Shown: positions 19,426 to 30,136 of the stretch, one piece after another
Layout: each line of letters begins with the position of its first letter
Position numbering within the stretch: the first letter of the stretch is position 1
Origin: Tenacibaculum pacificus
Lineage (GTDB): Bacteria; Bacteroidota; Bacteroidia; Flavobacteriales; Flavobacteriaceae
Reading direction: 5' to 3'
Length of the DNA: 64,000 nt
Assembly (NCBI RefSeq): GCF_027941775.1
Contig: NZ_CP115917.1
Span: forward strand, 664,001 to 728,000
Translations under genes and position numbers: made by a program
Notes under the pieces: model-generated
Seen by the model: the letters and a program-made list of their open reading frames with translations, nothing else
Told to the model about the DNA's origin: nothing
Database searches by the model: none

Positions 19426-20787
19426 ATGAATTCACTGATACAAAAATACAACATTCCAGGTCCAAGATATACCAGTTATCCGACAGTTCCTTATTGGAAA
19501 AATGAAACTTTTTCAAAAGATAAATGGATTGAAACTTTTAAAAAATCGTTTATAGAAAGTAATTCATCCGAAGGAATTAGTGTGTATATTCATTTACCAT
19601 TTTGTGAAAGTTTGTGTACATTTTGTGCGTGTCATAAACATATTACAAAAAGACATGAAGTAGAAGAAGATTATATTGATACTGTTTTAAAAGAATGGAA
19701 TTTATATACAAATTTGGTGGATGAAACTCCGATTATAAAGGAAATTCATTTAGGTGGCGGAACACCTACTTTTTTTTCAAAAGAAAATTTAAAAAAGTTA
19801 ATTGATGGTTTATTTATCAAAGCTAAAAAACATCCGAAGCACGAATTTAGTTTTGAAGGTCATCCGAATAATACCACAAAAGAACAATTACAAACCTTGT
19901 TTGATGTTGGTTTTACAAGAGTAAGTTACGGTGTGCAAGATTATAACGAAAAAGTACAAGAAGCAATACACAGAGTACAGCCTTTTGAAAATGTTGAAAA
20001 AGCAACGCGTTGGGCTAGGGAAATTGGATATACATCAATTAGTCATGATTTAATTTTCGGATTGCCATTTCAAACCAAAGCAAACGTAATTCATACGATT
20101 AATAAAACCAAAGAATTACAGCCTGATAGAATTTCGTTTTATAGTTATGCACATGTTCCTTGGGTAAAAGGTGTTGGACAACGAGGTTTTAATGATGAAG
20201 ATTTACCAAAGGATGAAGCAAAACGTGAATTATACGAAATAGGGAAGGAGTTATTTGCCGAAATGGGTTACGTTGAAATAGGAATGGATCATTTTGCGTT
20301 AAAAACAGATAGTTTATATAAAGCAACTCAGGAAAAAACATTGCATCGTAATTTTATGGGGTATACTGCCAATAAAACGCAATTAATGGTTGGTTTAGGA
20401 ATGTCGTCAATTTCTGATTCTTGGTACGGATTTGCACAGAATGTAAAAACCGTAAAAGAATATCAAAAAATAGTGAACGAAGGAGAAATTCCTGTTTTTA
20501 GAGGACATATTTTATCCGAAGAAGATTTAGTTATCCGAAAGCATATTTTAAATATTATGTGTCATTTTACCACTTCGTGGGATGCTCAAGATTTAAAGGT
20601 TAAAGGTATCGAAATTCTTTTAGAAAAATTACAAGAAATGGTGGCTGATGGTTTGGTTTTTATCGATGGAAATACTTTAACAGTTCCTGAAAAAGCAAGA
20701 CCTTATGTTCGAAATATTTGTATGGCTTTTGATAAGCATTTACATAACAATAAACCAGATACAAAATTGTTTTCGATGACAATTTAA
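19426..20787 (+). CDS. hemN: Oxygen-independent coproporphyrinogen III oxidase
   Basis: 453 residues of radical SAM HemN. The N-terminal NIPGPRYTSYPTVPYW is specific to true HemN rather than HemW, and the cluster motif is C60-x3-C64-x2-C67 (FCESLCTFCACH) followed by C69. GGGTPTF is the SAM-binding loop. It converts coproporphyrinogen III to protoporphyrinogen IX without oxygen, fitting the Fnr-linked neighbourhood. The last codons form half of a 50-bp palindrome (20761-20810). Confidence 0.95.
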   Translation: MNSLIQKYNIPGPRYTSYPTVPYWKNETFSKDKWIETFKKSFIESNSSEGISVYIHLPFCESLCTFCACHKHITKRHEVEEDYIDTVLKEWNLYTNLVDETPIIKEIHLGGGTPTFFSKENLKKLIDGLFIKAKKHPKHEFSFEGHPNNTTKEQLQTLFDVGFTRVSYGVQDYNEKVQEAIHRVQPFENVEKATRWAREIGYTSISHDLIFGLPFQTKANVIHTINKTKELQPDRISFYSYAHVPWVKGVGQRGFNDEDLPKDEAKRELYEIGKELFAEMGYVEIGMDHFALKTDSLYKATQEKTLHRNFMGYTANKTQLMVGLGMSSISDSWYGFAQNVKTVKEYQKIVNEGEIPVFRGHILSEEDLVIRKHILNIMCHFTTSWDAQDLKVKGIEILLEKLQEMVADGLVFIDGNTLTVPEKARPYVRNICMAFDKHLHNNKPDTKLFSMTI

Positions 20788-20810
20788 ATTGTCATTGAAA
20801 ACAATTTTGT
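20761..20810. repeat. 50-bp near-perfect palindrome overlapping the hemN stop
   Basis: Two 25-base arms, 20761-20785 and 20786-20810, are reverse complements with one mismatch that becomes a G-U pair in RNA. The left arm encodes the last residues of HemN. A second inverted repeat TTCTGTTT/AAACAGAA follows at about 20815-20832 and a true terminator at 20867-20907. Confidence 0.85.
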
Positions 20811-20866
20811 TTATTCTGTTTGAAAACAGAATATGGTTTGGTGACTTCTTGACACACTTTTATTTT

Positions 20867-20907
20867 AAACAACAAAAAACCCTTTAAAAAAGGGTTTTTT
20901 GTTGTTT
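20867..20907. terminator. Terminator between hemN and tRNA-Met
   Basis: AAACAACAAAAAACCCTTT pairs with AAAGGGTTTTTTGTTGTTT. It works on both strands and can end both hemN and the convergent tRNA-Met. Confidence 0.88.
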
Positions 20908-20909
20908 TG

Positions 20910-20983
20910 TAGCGAGAAGCAGATTTGAACTGCCGACCTCAGGGTTATGAATCCTGCGCTCTAACCAACTGAGCTATCTCGCC
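20910..20983 (-). tRNA. tRNA-Met (anticodon CAT)
   Basis: On the minus strand the acceptor GGCGAGA pairs with TCTCGCT (G1-U72). The D arm has AGCTCAGTTGGTTAGAGC, the anticodon loop is TTCATAA with CAT, and the T arm has GTTCAAAT. Base 31-39 is an A-C mismatch. It lacks initiator features, so it is an elongator Met tRNA; a lysidine-modified tRNA-Ile2 cannot be strictly excluded. Confidence 0.88.
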
Positions 20984-20993
20984 TTTGCGGGTG

Positions 20994-21023
20994 CAAATAT
21001 ACAACTTCTTTTTAGATACACAA
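20994..21023 (-). promoter_or_regulatory. Promoter of tRNA-Met
   Basis: Minus-strand TTG (21021-21023) and TATATTTG (20994-21001) are separated by 19 nt, a full match to the Bacteroidota promoter consensus. Confidence 0.75.
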
Positions 21024-21083
21024 TAAAAAAATGAATTTTTTTTTAAGAAATAAAGATATACCTTGCCATACTAAGAAAAAAAA

Positions 21084-21464
21084 ATGACAAAAGTTAAATA
21101 CGAATTAGAATTTCCTATACACGCATCACCAAGTATGTTGTTTAATAGTTTGGCAACACCTTCAGGATTAGAGGAATGGTTTGCTGATAAAGTTAATTCT
21201 CGCGGAAAATTAATCACTTTTACTTGGGATGATTCAGAGGAAGAGGCAAAAATTTTAGCAAAGAAGACAAATGAGCGCATAAAATATAAATGGATTGAAA
21301 GTGAAGGTGATGAAAGTTATTTTGAATTTTTGATACAAGTAGATCCATTAACTAAAGATGTAGCTGTAATTATTACAGATTTTGCCGATGATGATGAAGT
21401 TGATGAAGCTAAAATGTTATGGGAAAGTCAAATTGAAAGCTTAAAGAATAGTATAGGAGCATAG
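21084..21464 (+). CDS. START-like (AHSA1/SRPBCC fold) protein
   Basis: 126 residues with the helix-grip pattern of the small START-like proteins common in Bacteroidota: YELEFPIHASPSMLFNSLATPSGLEEWFAD, strands to WIESEGDESYFEFLIQV and a C-terminal helix MLWESQIESLKNSIG. The pocket ligand is unknown. It starts on the other side of the tRNA-Met promoter and ends at a terminator (21483-21510). Confidence 0.85.
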   Translation: MTKVKYELEFPIHASPSMLFNSLATPSGLEEWFADKVNSRGKLITFTWDDSEEEAKILAKKTNERIKYKWIESEGDESYFEFLIQVDPLTKDVAVIITDFADDDEVDEAKMLWESQIESLKNSIGA

Positions 21465-21482
21465 TATTTTTATGCTTTATAA

Positions 21483-21510
21483 AAAAAACTCGGCATTTGT
21501 CGAGTTTTTT
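21483..21510 (+). terminator. Terminator after the START-like gene
   Basis: AAAAAACTCG pairs with CGAGTTTTTT around GCATTTGT. Confidence 0.85.
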
Positions 21511-21534
21511 TATGGCTACTAATTGCCTAAATTG

Positions 21535-21542
21535 TAATTTTG
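21535..21542 (+). promoter_or_regulatory. -7 element before the class IV aminotransferase
   Basis: TAATTTTG fits TAnnTTTG. It lies 20 nt before the ATG at 21563 and downstream of the earlier in-frame ATG at 21497, which rules out the longer start. Confidence 0.6.
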
Positions 21543-21562
21543 CAATCAAATTTTTTAAAAAA

Positions 21563-22393
21563 ATGATAAATTTTAACGGAAAAATAATATCAGAAAAAGA
21601 ACTACAATTATCTAATGATAATAGAGCTTTTAAGTATGGAGATGCTATTTTTGAAACTGTAAGAGTATTAAATACAAAGGTTGTTTTTATTGAAGACCAT
21701 TATTTTAGATTGATGGCATCAATGAGAATGTTACGTATGAAGATTCCAATGAAATTTACGCTTGAGTTTTTACAAGAAGAAATTTTAAAAATAACAAAGG
21801 AACTTCCTAAAGCTGTAAATTATAGAGTTCGATTAACTGTTTATAGAAAAGATGGAGGGTTATATAATCCAGCTTCAAACGAGATTGATTATTTAATCGA
21901 AGCAAGTGAGTTTAATCATATAGAAAAAACTAGTTATAAAGTTGATTTATATAAAGACTTTTATAACTATTCAGGTTTATTGTCAACTATAAAAACGACA
22001 AACAGAATGTTAAATACTTTGTCTGCTATTTTTGCAGATGAAAATGATTTAGATAACTGTATATTACTTAACGAACGAAAAGGAGTTGTTGAAGCAACAA
22101 ATGGGAATATTTTTGTAATAAAAGACGGTATTATAAAAACTCCAGCTTTAACAGAAGGTTGCATAAAAGGAATTATCAGAAAAAAAGTAATAGAAATTTT
22201 AGAAAAACATCCTGATTACAGTATTGAAGAAACACTTATTTCTCCATTTGAACTACAAAAAGCAGATGAGGTTTTTATTACAAATGCTATTGTAGGTATT
22301 CAGTCGGTTACAAATTATAGAAAGAAAGTATTTACAACAGAAATAACTAATAAAATAAAGAGTAGCCTTAAATTATTAGCTATTACTGGTTAA
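21563..22393 (+). CDS. PLP-dependent class IV aminotransferase (IlvE/PabC family)
   Basis: 276 residues from ATG 21563; an upstream ATG at 21497 lies inside a terminator and before the promoter. Typical class IV features are NDNRAFKYGDAIFETVRV near the N terminus, PLP lysine K144 in STIKTTNRMLN, and VVEATNGNIFVIKDG. The family includes branched-chain aminotransferase and aminodeoxychorismate lyase; the length and the motif FKYGDAIFET leave both open, with a PabC-like role slightly favoured. It overlaps the convergent algH gene by four bases. Confidence 0.88.
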   Translation: MINFNGKIISEKELQLSNDNRAFKYGDAIFETVRVLNTKVVFIEDHYFRLMASMRMLRMKIPMKFTLEFLQEEILKITKELPKAVNYRVRLTVYRKDGGLYNPASNEIDYLIEASEFNHIEKTSYKVDLYKDFYNYSGLLSTIKTTNRMLNTLSAIFADENDLDNCILLNERKGVVEATNGNIFVIKDGIIKTPALTEGCIKGIIRKKVIEILEKHPDYSIEETLISPFELQKADEVFITNAIVGIQSVTNYRKKVFTTEITNKIKSSLKLLAITG

Positions 22394-22947
22394 TTCATTT
22401 GAATATCACTTGGTGCATTTGCCCAAATTTTATATTTGCCACCTTTTTGAAGGAGTTTATTTTTCCAAAAGCTTTCGTTGTTGGTTTCTAAAATATTTTT
22501 ATAATCATTTTCAGAAATAAACCAAGAGTCAATGTTTAACTCATCAATTAATTGATCTGTATCCCAACCAGAATAGCCTAAAAAGAAGCGAATATCTGTT
22601 GGTTTTAACATGTTTTCAATTAAGAGTTCTTTTAAATGATCAAAATTACCACCCCAATAAATACCATTAGCAACTTCAATGCTATTGGGAATTAATTGGG
22701 GTACTTTATGTATAAAGTACAAATTATCTTGCTCAACAGGTCCTCCTTGATATATTCTGAAATCACAATCTATTTCAGGTACTAAATCACTCAAAGTATG
22801 ATTTAAGGGTCTATTTAAAATAAAACCAACAGAACTTTTTGATGTGTGTTCTGTTAGTAAAACAATAGTTCGTTTAAAAGAACTATCGTTTAAAATAGTA
22901 GGTTCTGCAATTAACAACCTACCTTTTTTGGGTTTAAGCGCAACCAT
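22390..22947 (-). CDS. YqgE/AlgH family protein (DUF179)
   Basis: 185 residues beginning KKGRLLIAEPTILNDSSFKR, then VGFILNRPLNHTLSDL, IYQGGPVEQDNLYFIH and FLGYSGWDTDQLIDEL, the four signature blocks of AlgH. The biochemical role is unknown. The stop overlaps the end of the aminotransferase gene on the other strand. Confidence 0.92.
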   Translation of the reverse strand: MVALKPKKGRLLIAEPTILNDSSFKRTIVLLTEHTSKSSVGFILNRPLNHTLSDLVPEIDCDFRIYQGGPVEQDNLYFIHKVPQLIPNSIEVANGIYWGGNFDHLKELLIENMLKPTDIRFFLGYSGWDTDQLIDELNIDSWFISENDYKNILETNNESFWKNKLLQKGGKYKIWANAPSDIQMN

Positions 22948-23146
22948 AAATTTATCGTTTAAGTAATACTAAAATAGGTAAAAAATTAATAAAAGTTTAA
23001 CATAATCGTTAAAATATATAATAAATAAAAAATGGTTGCTTTATTTTGTTTTTAATAGGTACAAAAATGATTATTTTATAGACTTTTTTTTACACTTTAA
23101 AGTCACTAAAAATAACTATGTTATTTTTTAGATAAATAATAGAATT

Positions 23147-24050
23147 TTATTCTTTTATAAAAGATTCAATAATGTTATTTATATCTTTTTCTTCTTTAAT
23201 TTTATCAGAAAATAAATGTTTATATAAAGGCTTATTTTCAACTTTTCTTTTTAAAGACAAATTTGTTTTTTTAGCAAATACTTTATTCCATTTATTTCTT
23301 GCCAATTTCCATTTTGGATTATTTTTAATCCACCAGTTTTGTGCTGCTTTACAACGACTATCAGCAACTTTAACATAAGTATTATAACCTTTTTCAGATG
23401 CTAGAATAATATCTTTTTCTCCTGTTTTTCTAATAATTTTTTTATTATCTTGATCATGTGCCCATCCGTAGTTTGTAATTTCACTGACGATTACCTCTTT
23501 CAGTTACATTATAATCATTTCTTTTAGTATATTCTCTACGAGGTAAGGGAGCATCAGTAGTACTTTCCCAATAACTTTTTCCATCTATATGAACCCAAGA
23601 TCCTGATCCTTCATAACGAGGACTATCATCAACTTGAAATACTTTTTGAGACCATTGTTTTTTTACGTCTTTTTTCGATTTATTTTCATACAACCAATTA
23701 TTATCACCGTTATACATGTAGAAATCTTGGTTTTGATACACCCAATCCTGTCTCCAATGTTTTACAATATGTGGTTTAGCAGGATTACCTACTTGTAACA
23801 AATGCTGAATAGCTATTTTATTATTACCATTTTTTATTAACTCAGCCCATTCTAAAGCGCTATCTTTTTTTGTTTTTGATGGTTTATATAACGAATCGTT
23901 ACTATTATTAAAAGTTTCTGCAAAATTAAAAGTTACTTCAAAACAACCACACATTTTTTTGATAGCGTCTTTATCTTTTGATTTTTTACTCTGAGCATTT
24001 ATTGTAAATATTGATAATAGTATGAAGCTTCCTAGAATTACTTTTTTCAT
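23147..24050 (-). CDS. DUF6607-like secreted protein (interrupted at 23482-23486)
   Basis: A protein of about 300 residues with signal peptide MKKVILGSFILLSIFTINAQ. The first part (24050 down to 23481) stops after NVTERGNRQ; the rest continues in the next frame as EITNYGWAHDQDNKKIIR and ends at 23147 after DINNIIESFIKE. Removing one base from CAGTGA restores NRHEITNYGW, that is an expected CATG. Known members of the family are secreted proteins of unknown function with many aromatic residues. No partner is evident; the TonB receptor gene starts divergently 90 nt upstream. The break is probably a sequence error rather than decay, since both halves are intact. Confidence 0.75.
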
Positions 24051-24116
24051 TTTTATGTTTTTATAAATTTCCTGTAAAAATATAAATTTTATTTAGATTG
24101 GTTTAAAATAAGTATA

Positions 24117-24124
24117 TATATTTG
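24117..24124 (+). promoter_or_regulatory. -7 element before the TonB receptor
   Basis: TATATTTG fits TAnnTTTG, 16 nt before the ATG at 24141. A TTG at 24098-24100 is slightly too close to be a standard -33 element. Confidence 0.5.
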
Positions 24125-24140
24125 TTGAAAATTATTAAGA

Positions 24141-26208
24141 ATGTATCTAAATAAAAAAATATTTACTGCTTTTGCTTTTATTAGCTTAACTGTTTTTTCT
24201 CAAGAAAAAATAGTGGCTGATAATGAAAGCTTAGAAATATCTAATTTAGATGAGGTTATTGTTACTGCAACAAGAACCAAAAGACAGTTGTCATCTGTAC
24301 CGATGCCTGTAACTTTAATAACAAAAGCTCAAATAATAAAATCGGGTACAGTAAGGTTAAAAGATATTTTAGTTGAACAAACAGGAATAACTTTAGCTTC
24401 TGATTTTGGAGGTGCAAAAGGAGTTCAAATTCAAGGAATTTCTGCGGATTATATATTAATTTTAATTGATGGACTTCCAATAGTAGGACGAGCATCTGGA
24501 AATATCGATTTAAATAGAATTACAGTTAATAATATTAAACAAATTGAAATAGTAAAAGGACCATCATCTTCTTTATATGGGTCTGAAGCAATTGGAGGAG
24601 TTATTAATATTATAACAGAACAACCTAAAAATGAAAAATTAGAAGGTTTAATAAGCTATTTAGCAAAAGGAGGAGCTACAAACCAATTGGATATAAGCAC
24701 CAATGTTAAGTGGAAAAGAAAAGGTTTTGGATTGGTTTCAGGAATAAATTTAAATTCAAGTAATGGATTTGATTTATCTCCAGAAACCCTTTCAAAAACA
24801 ACAGAAGCACATCAGAATTTTACAGGTAATTTACAAGTAAGTTATGATTTTTCGAAGAATTTAAAAACCGTTGTTTCTAATAGAGTTTATAAAAAATATC
24901 AAGGTAATAATAGAGAAGGTAATAAGCAAACAGATTGGAGTGTTAATGCTAAAGTAATTCAATGAAATAACGGATAATTGGACGCTAGATTATAATTTTT
25001 ATACAACAAAATATAAAGCAGAAAGTATGTTTGATAGAAATGCTACTTTATATAATCAAACATTAACAAGACCCGAAATTAAATCGAAAAATAGCTTTAG
25101 TTCAGGAACTTTAATTGTAGGTGTTGGTGCTAATTTTGATGTATTAGAAAGAACAGAATTTACAGGGATAAAAAAATATAATACGCCATATATTTTAGGG
25201 CAATTTGATTTCAATCCAATTAAAAATTTAAATATTGTTATTGGAGCTAGATTTGAAGATAGTAATAATTACGAATCAGCTTTTACACCAAAAATAGCGA
25301 CAAGTTATAAAGTCAATAATTGGCTTACTACAAAAGCGTCGGTTGGTTGCGGATTTAAAGCTCCTGATTTTAGACAGCTTTATTTCAATTTTAGAAACTC
25401 AGCTAGTGGATATGTAGTTTTAGGTACTCAAACTTTATATGATTTATATCCTAATTTATCAGAAATAAAAACTATTGAAAAAGAATTAAAACCAGAAACT
25501 TCTATTGGTTATAATTTTGGTTTTCAGTTAAAGCCAACAACAAATTTAAAATTTAATATCAATTTTTTCAGAAATGATATTAAAGATTTGATAGATACTT
25601 TTGATACACAATTAAACGCATCTGATTTAGGATTGCCTTTAGGTACAAGAATTTATTCTTATAAAAACATAAACGAAGTTTACACTCAGGGTATTGAACT
25701 TGATGTTAATTATAAATTAAATTCAAATTTTACTGTTTTAGGAGGATATCAATTTTTAGATACAGGTGATAAAACAGCAACATCAAAAATAAAGGCTGGT
25801 GAGGTATTTTTTAGAAGAACACCGTCTTCATCATCAGAAAAAATGACAATGTCAAATTATTTCGGTTTGCCAAATCGATCTAAACATATGGCAAATTTTA
25901 AAGTTTTTTATCAAAATTATAAACACAATTTTTCTGCAAATATTAGAGCTGTATATAAAAGTAAATATGCGTTGTTTGATACTAATAGTAGTCAGGGAAT
26001 TATTGATCAATTTGATGATTTTGTTTCTTCAAACACACAAATAAATATAGCAGGAGCAAAAACATTTTTTAGCTTAATGAATTTTCAATTAGGAATAGAT
26101 AATCTTTTTAATGAAAAAGAATCTGCAAATAAAAAACGTTTTGCAAATAATGATAGTGTTTTACGTTTAGGGAGAACTTATTACTGTAATGTGCAATTTA
26201 ATTTTTAA
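24141..26208 (+). CDS. TonB-dependent outer-membrane receptor (interrupted at 24960-24964)
   Basis: About 690 residues: signal peptide MYLNKKIFTAFAFISLTVFS, plug domain (DEVIVTATRTKRQLSSVPMPV, QGISADYILILIDGLPIVGR, VKGPSSSLYGSEAIGGVINI) and a barrel ending in a C-terminal aromatic (YYCNVQFNF). The first frame stops after NAKVIQ at 24965; the barrel resumes in the next frame as EITDNWTLDYNFYTTKY. Deleting one base from CAATGAAA gives CATGAAA and a continuous IHEITDNW. BtuB/HmuR-like receptors import cobalamin, haem or iron chelates. The HmuY-type lipoprotein just downstream favours haem. Confidence 0.87.
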
Positions 26209-26230
26209 TATATCTATAAATCAATAGAAA

Positions 26231-26866
26231 ATGAATATTTTAAAGTCAATTCTAATAATAACAATACTTACTTTTATTACTGTTTCATTGTAGTGATAAT
26301 AATGATACATTACCAGAAGAATCAATATCTAAAAGAATAGAGAATTTATATGCACAACAAACTACTGATTATTCGGTAAATCCACCAAAAGCTTCTGGAG
26401 AATTTATTAAATTTAGTTTTAAAAAAGGAGCAATTGTAACCGATGATAATTGGGATATTGCTTTTAGAGCAACAACAATTATAGTAAACGGAGGAGAAAG
26501 TACAGGTATAAAAGAAGAACCTAATAAAACAGGAAATGCATCTTTATTATTAGTTGATGGAACATTTTCGAGTGTAAAAACAATACCTGATAATGCTATT
26601 TTTAAACAAGATGCAAAAGAAGGAGTTTTAGCATTGCCAAAAAGTACTTGGTATACTTATAATATGGCAGATCATAGTATTAATCCTGTAGCTGGAAAAA
26701 TAATTATTGTAAGAACAATAGATGGTAATTATGCTAAAATGGAAATTTTAAGTTACTATAAAGATATGGATAGTTCTAATTCTGCTGATCCTCAAAATTC
26801 AGGAGGACAATATTACACTTTTAACTATGTGTATAACCCTAATACTGGAGATAAAAATCTTCAATA
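26231..26866 (+). CDS. HmuY-family lipoprotein (interrupted at 26286-26290)
   Basis: ATG 26231 encodes a hydrophobic signal segment (MNILKSILIITILTFITVS) that stops at TAG 26291. One base later, frame 3 begins with Cys (CSDNNDTLPEES) and runs 192 residues to 26866. CATTGTAG read as CATGTAG restores a lipobox cysteine directly after the signal segment. The mature part has HmuY-family blocks: WDIAFRATTIIVNGGES, WYTYNMADHSINPVAGKIII and GGQYYTFNYVYNP. HmuY captures haem at the cell surface for the HmuR receptor, and here follows a TonB receptor by 22 nt, so a haem uptake pair is inferred. Confidence 0.82.
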
Positions 26867-26899
26867 AAATATTGAGTTTTTGTTAATTTTTGTTATGTT

Positions 26900-26934
26900 A
26901 AAGCTGTCTGATTAATAACCAGACAGCTTTTCTA
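26900..26934. terminator. Terminator between the HmuY-like gene and uvrA
   Basis: AAAGCTGTCTG (26900-26910) pairs with CAGACAGCTTT (26920-26930) between convergent genes. Confidence 0.85.
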
Positions 26935-26936
26935 TT

Positions 26937-29728
26937 TTAAGTTATTTTTTCGGCTAAATAACTAGCTGTAAACGATTTTTTGTTTTTTGCTAATTCTTCA
27001 GGAGTTCCTGTGAAAATAAGGTTTCCTCCATTTTTTCCACCTTTTAAACCAAGTTCTATTATATAATCGGCACACTTTATTAATTCAATATTGTGTTCAA
27101 TTACAATAATAGAATGTCCTTTGTCTATTAAAGCATTAAAAGATGTTAATAATTTTTTAATATCATTGAAAATGAAGTCCTGTTGTTGGTTCATCAAAAA
27201 TAAATAAAGTTTTATCTTTTGTATTTCCTTTCATCAAAAATGAAGCTAATTTTATACGTTGCGCTTCTCCTCCAGATAATGTTGATGATGATTGTCCTAA
27301 TTGTACATAACCTAATCCAACGTCTTGCAAAGGTTTTAATTTACGAGCAATTTTATGTTGTTCTCGTTCATCGAAAAAAGTAATTGCATCATCAATAGTT
27401 AGGTTTAAAATATCATCGATTGATTTTTTACCGAAAGTAACTTCTAAAACTTCTTTTTTAAAGCGTTTTCCTTGGCAAGTATCACATTGCAAGTGTACAT
27501 CTGCCATAAATTGCATTTCAATAGTAACTTCACCTTCACCTTTACAAACTTCACAACGTCCGCCTTCTACATTAAAAGAAAAATGTTTTGGCTGATAATT
27601 TCTGATGCTCGATAATTTTTGATCAGATAATAATTTACGAATATCATCATAAGCTTTTATATAAGTTACAGGATTAGACCTTGAAGAACGCCCAATAGGA
27701 TTTTGATCGATAAATTCAACATTTTTTATATTTTCAAAACTTCCTGTAATATCAGTAAATTGACCTACTTTTTCGCCATATCCAACGAGCTTTTTCTGCA
27801 TTGCAGGATATAAAATTTTCTTAACCAAGGTGCTTTTTCCACTTCCAGAAACACCTGTAATAACAGTTAAGGTATTCAACGGAAAAGAAACATCAATATT
27901 TTTAAGATTATTTTCACGAGCACCAATAATATTGATGGTGTTTTTTGAGTTTCTACGTATTGTAGGGATTTCAATTTTTAATTCTTCGGATAAATACTTA
28001 GCTGTTAAAGAGTCGGATTTCATAATATCATCAAAAGTACCTTCAGCAACTACGTTACCACCGTAAGTTCCTGCTTCTGGACCTATATCGATAATATAAT
28101 CGGCTTCTTTCATAATATCTTCATCATGTTCAACTACAATAACGGTGTTTCCTAAATCACGTAAATCTTTAAGTACATCAATTAATTTTTCGGTATCTTT
28201 TGGATGTAAACCAATACTAGGTTCATCTAAAATATACATAGAGCCAACAAGTGAACTTCCTAATGATGTTGCTAAGTTTATTCGTTGACTTTCACCTCCA
28301 GAAAGTGTGTTTGAAGTTCTATTTAAGGTTAAATAATTTAAGCCAACATCAGTTAAAAATAGCAAGCGATTTTTAATTTCGGTAAGTAATCGTTTTCCTA
28401 TTGCTAATTCGTGTTCATTTAGTTTTAAATTATTGAAAAACACTGATAATTCATCTAAAGGAAGTGTTACTAAATCTGAAATTACTTTTTCAATGTACGT
28501 GTACATAATTAGCTTCTTTTCGAAGTCTTTTTCCGTTACAATCGTTACAAGTTGTTTTTCCGCGATAGCGAGAAAGCATTACTCTATTTTGAATTTTATA
28601 GCTTTTTTCTTCTAGTTTTTTGAATAAATCGTGTATTCCTTCAAACTTATTCGTTCCGTTCCAAACTAATTCTTTTTGAATTTCAGAAAGCTCAAACCAA
28701 GGTTTATGAATAGGGATATTAAAATCGACAGCATTTAAAATTAAGTTTTCTTTATAAATTTTATAGCTATCTGTTTTAAAAGGAAAAATAGCATCTTCAA
28801 ATATTGACAACCCTGTATTTGGAATTACTAATTCTTCATCAATACCAATTACGCTTCCGTAACCTTCGCAAGTAGGACAAGCTCCGTACGGATTGTTAAA
28901 ACTGAATAAATGTGTATTAGGTTCTAAAAAAGTAATGCCATCTAACTCAAATTTATTACTAAATTCGGTAACGGTTTTTTCATTTAAGTTTTCAATAAAA
29001 CAAACTCCTTTTCCTTCAAAAAAAGCAGTTTGAATAGCATCACCTAATCGATTATAAAAATCTTCTTCATTTTTAGTAACAATTCTATCAATGACTAAAA
29101 AGAAATCTTCATTATTAAAATTATCAATAGGAAAATCTTCAATTCTTAAAACGTTATTATTAAATTTTAAACGAGCATATCCTTGTTGAGTTAAAACTTG
29201 TAAAACAGTTTTTAAATCTCTATTTTTATTGATGATAATTGGAGCTAATAATAAAAGTTTGGTACGTTCTTCAAAATTTTTTACATGATTAAGAACATCA
29301 GAAACCGTATGTTTTTTTACTTCGCTACCTGATATTGGTGAAATAGTTTTACCAATACGAGCATATAATAATTTTATATAATCGTAAATTTCGGTTGAGG
29401 TTCCTACAGTTGACCTCGGATTTGTTGAATTTACTTTTTGCTCAATAGCAATTGCAGGAGCTATTCCTTTTATATAATCTACTTTTGGTTTGTTTAATTT
29501 TCCTAAAAATTGACGAGCGTATGATGATAAACTTTCTACATAACGTCTTTGTCCTTCGGCATATAAAGTATCAAAAGCCAATGATGATTTTCCAGAACCT
29601 GAAAGCCCTGTTATTACTACTAGTTTATTTCTAGGGATAACAACATCAATGTTTTTTAAATTATGGAGTTTTGCTCCTTTTATAATGATGTTTTCTTTGG
29701 GATTGATGCTAGAAAGGTCTCTTTTCAT
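26937..29728 (-). CDS. uvrA: UvrABC excision nuclease subunit A (two interruptions)
   Basis: Three abutting frames (29728-28490, 28506-27163, 27197-26937) together give a full-length UvrA of about 930 residues. Visible are the two Walker A motifs [12 protein letters not shown] and [12 protein letters not shown], signature [12 protein letters not shown] and [12 protein letters not shown], Walker [11 protein letters not shown] and [10 protein letters not shown], and zinc-module cysteines ([16 protein letters not shown] with CDTCQGKR). It recognises DNA lesions for nucleotide excision repair. The downstream break is an extra base: TTTTCAATGATA where TTTTCATGATA gives the family sequence GLHFHDIKKLL. 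The upstream break, around 28495-28503 (GTACACGTACATT), also needs one base removed and is not at a CATG. An essential repair gene broken twice in intact sequence points to assembly error. Confidence 0.9.
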
Positions 29729-30136
29729 TTACTTAAAAAATAAGCTATAAAAATAAGGTTTCTGAATTTAATAAGCATCAAATGTTTAATAGTTTGTGAG
29801 CTTTTTATAAAGAAGAACTTCCATTACTTATCAGTAATAAAAGTTTAAAATTTTATAATAAAATAAACTATTATTTAGCTACAGTAAAAGTATAATTTGC
29901 ATTATGTGAGCCTTGTTATGATTAATGTAATCAAGGTTTTAAGTGAAATACTTTAAGTTTCCTATTTCTGTTAATTGAATTTCTTAGATAGCTGTTTTCT
30001 AAATCTGATTTTATGTTGTGAAAACAATGTATTCAGTCAATAATTTTTTTTAGTGTATCTATAAAAATCAAAAGAACTCCAAAATATTACTTTTGAAACT
30101 CTTTTTTGATTTGTGTTTTTATAAAGCTGAAAGTTA
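29729..30136. other. Non-coding, AT-rich stretch
   Basis: Between the uvrA start and the GH18-like gene end. No credible gene, tRNA, repeat or terminator was recognised; the uvrA promoter must lie at its left end but no clean -33/-7 pair stands out. Confidence 0.6.

Noticed and set aside
23172..23378. A 68-codon plus-strand frame.
   Set aside because: It is antisense to the second half of the DUF6607-like gene, whose protein sequence is convincing.
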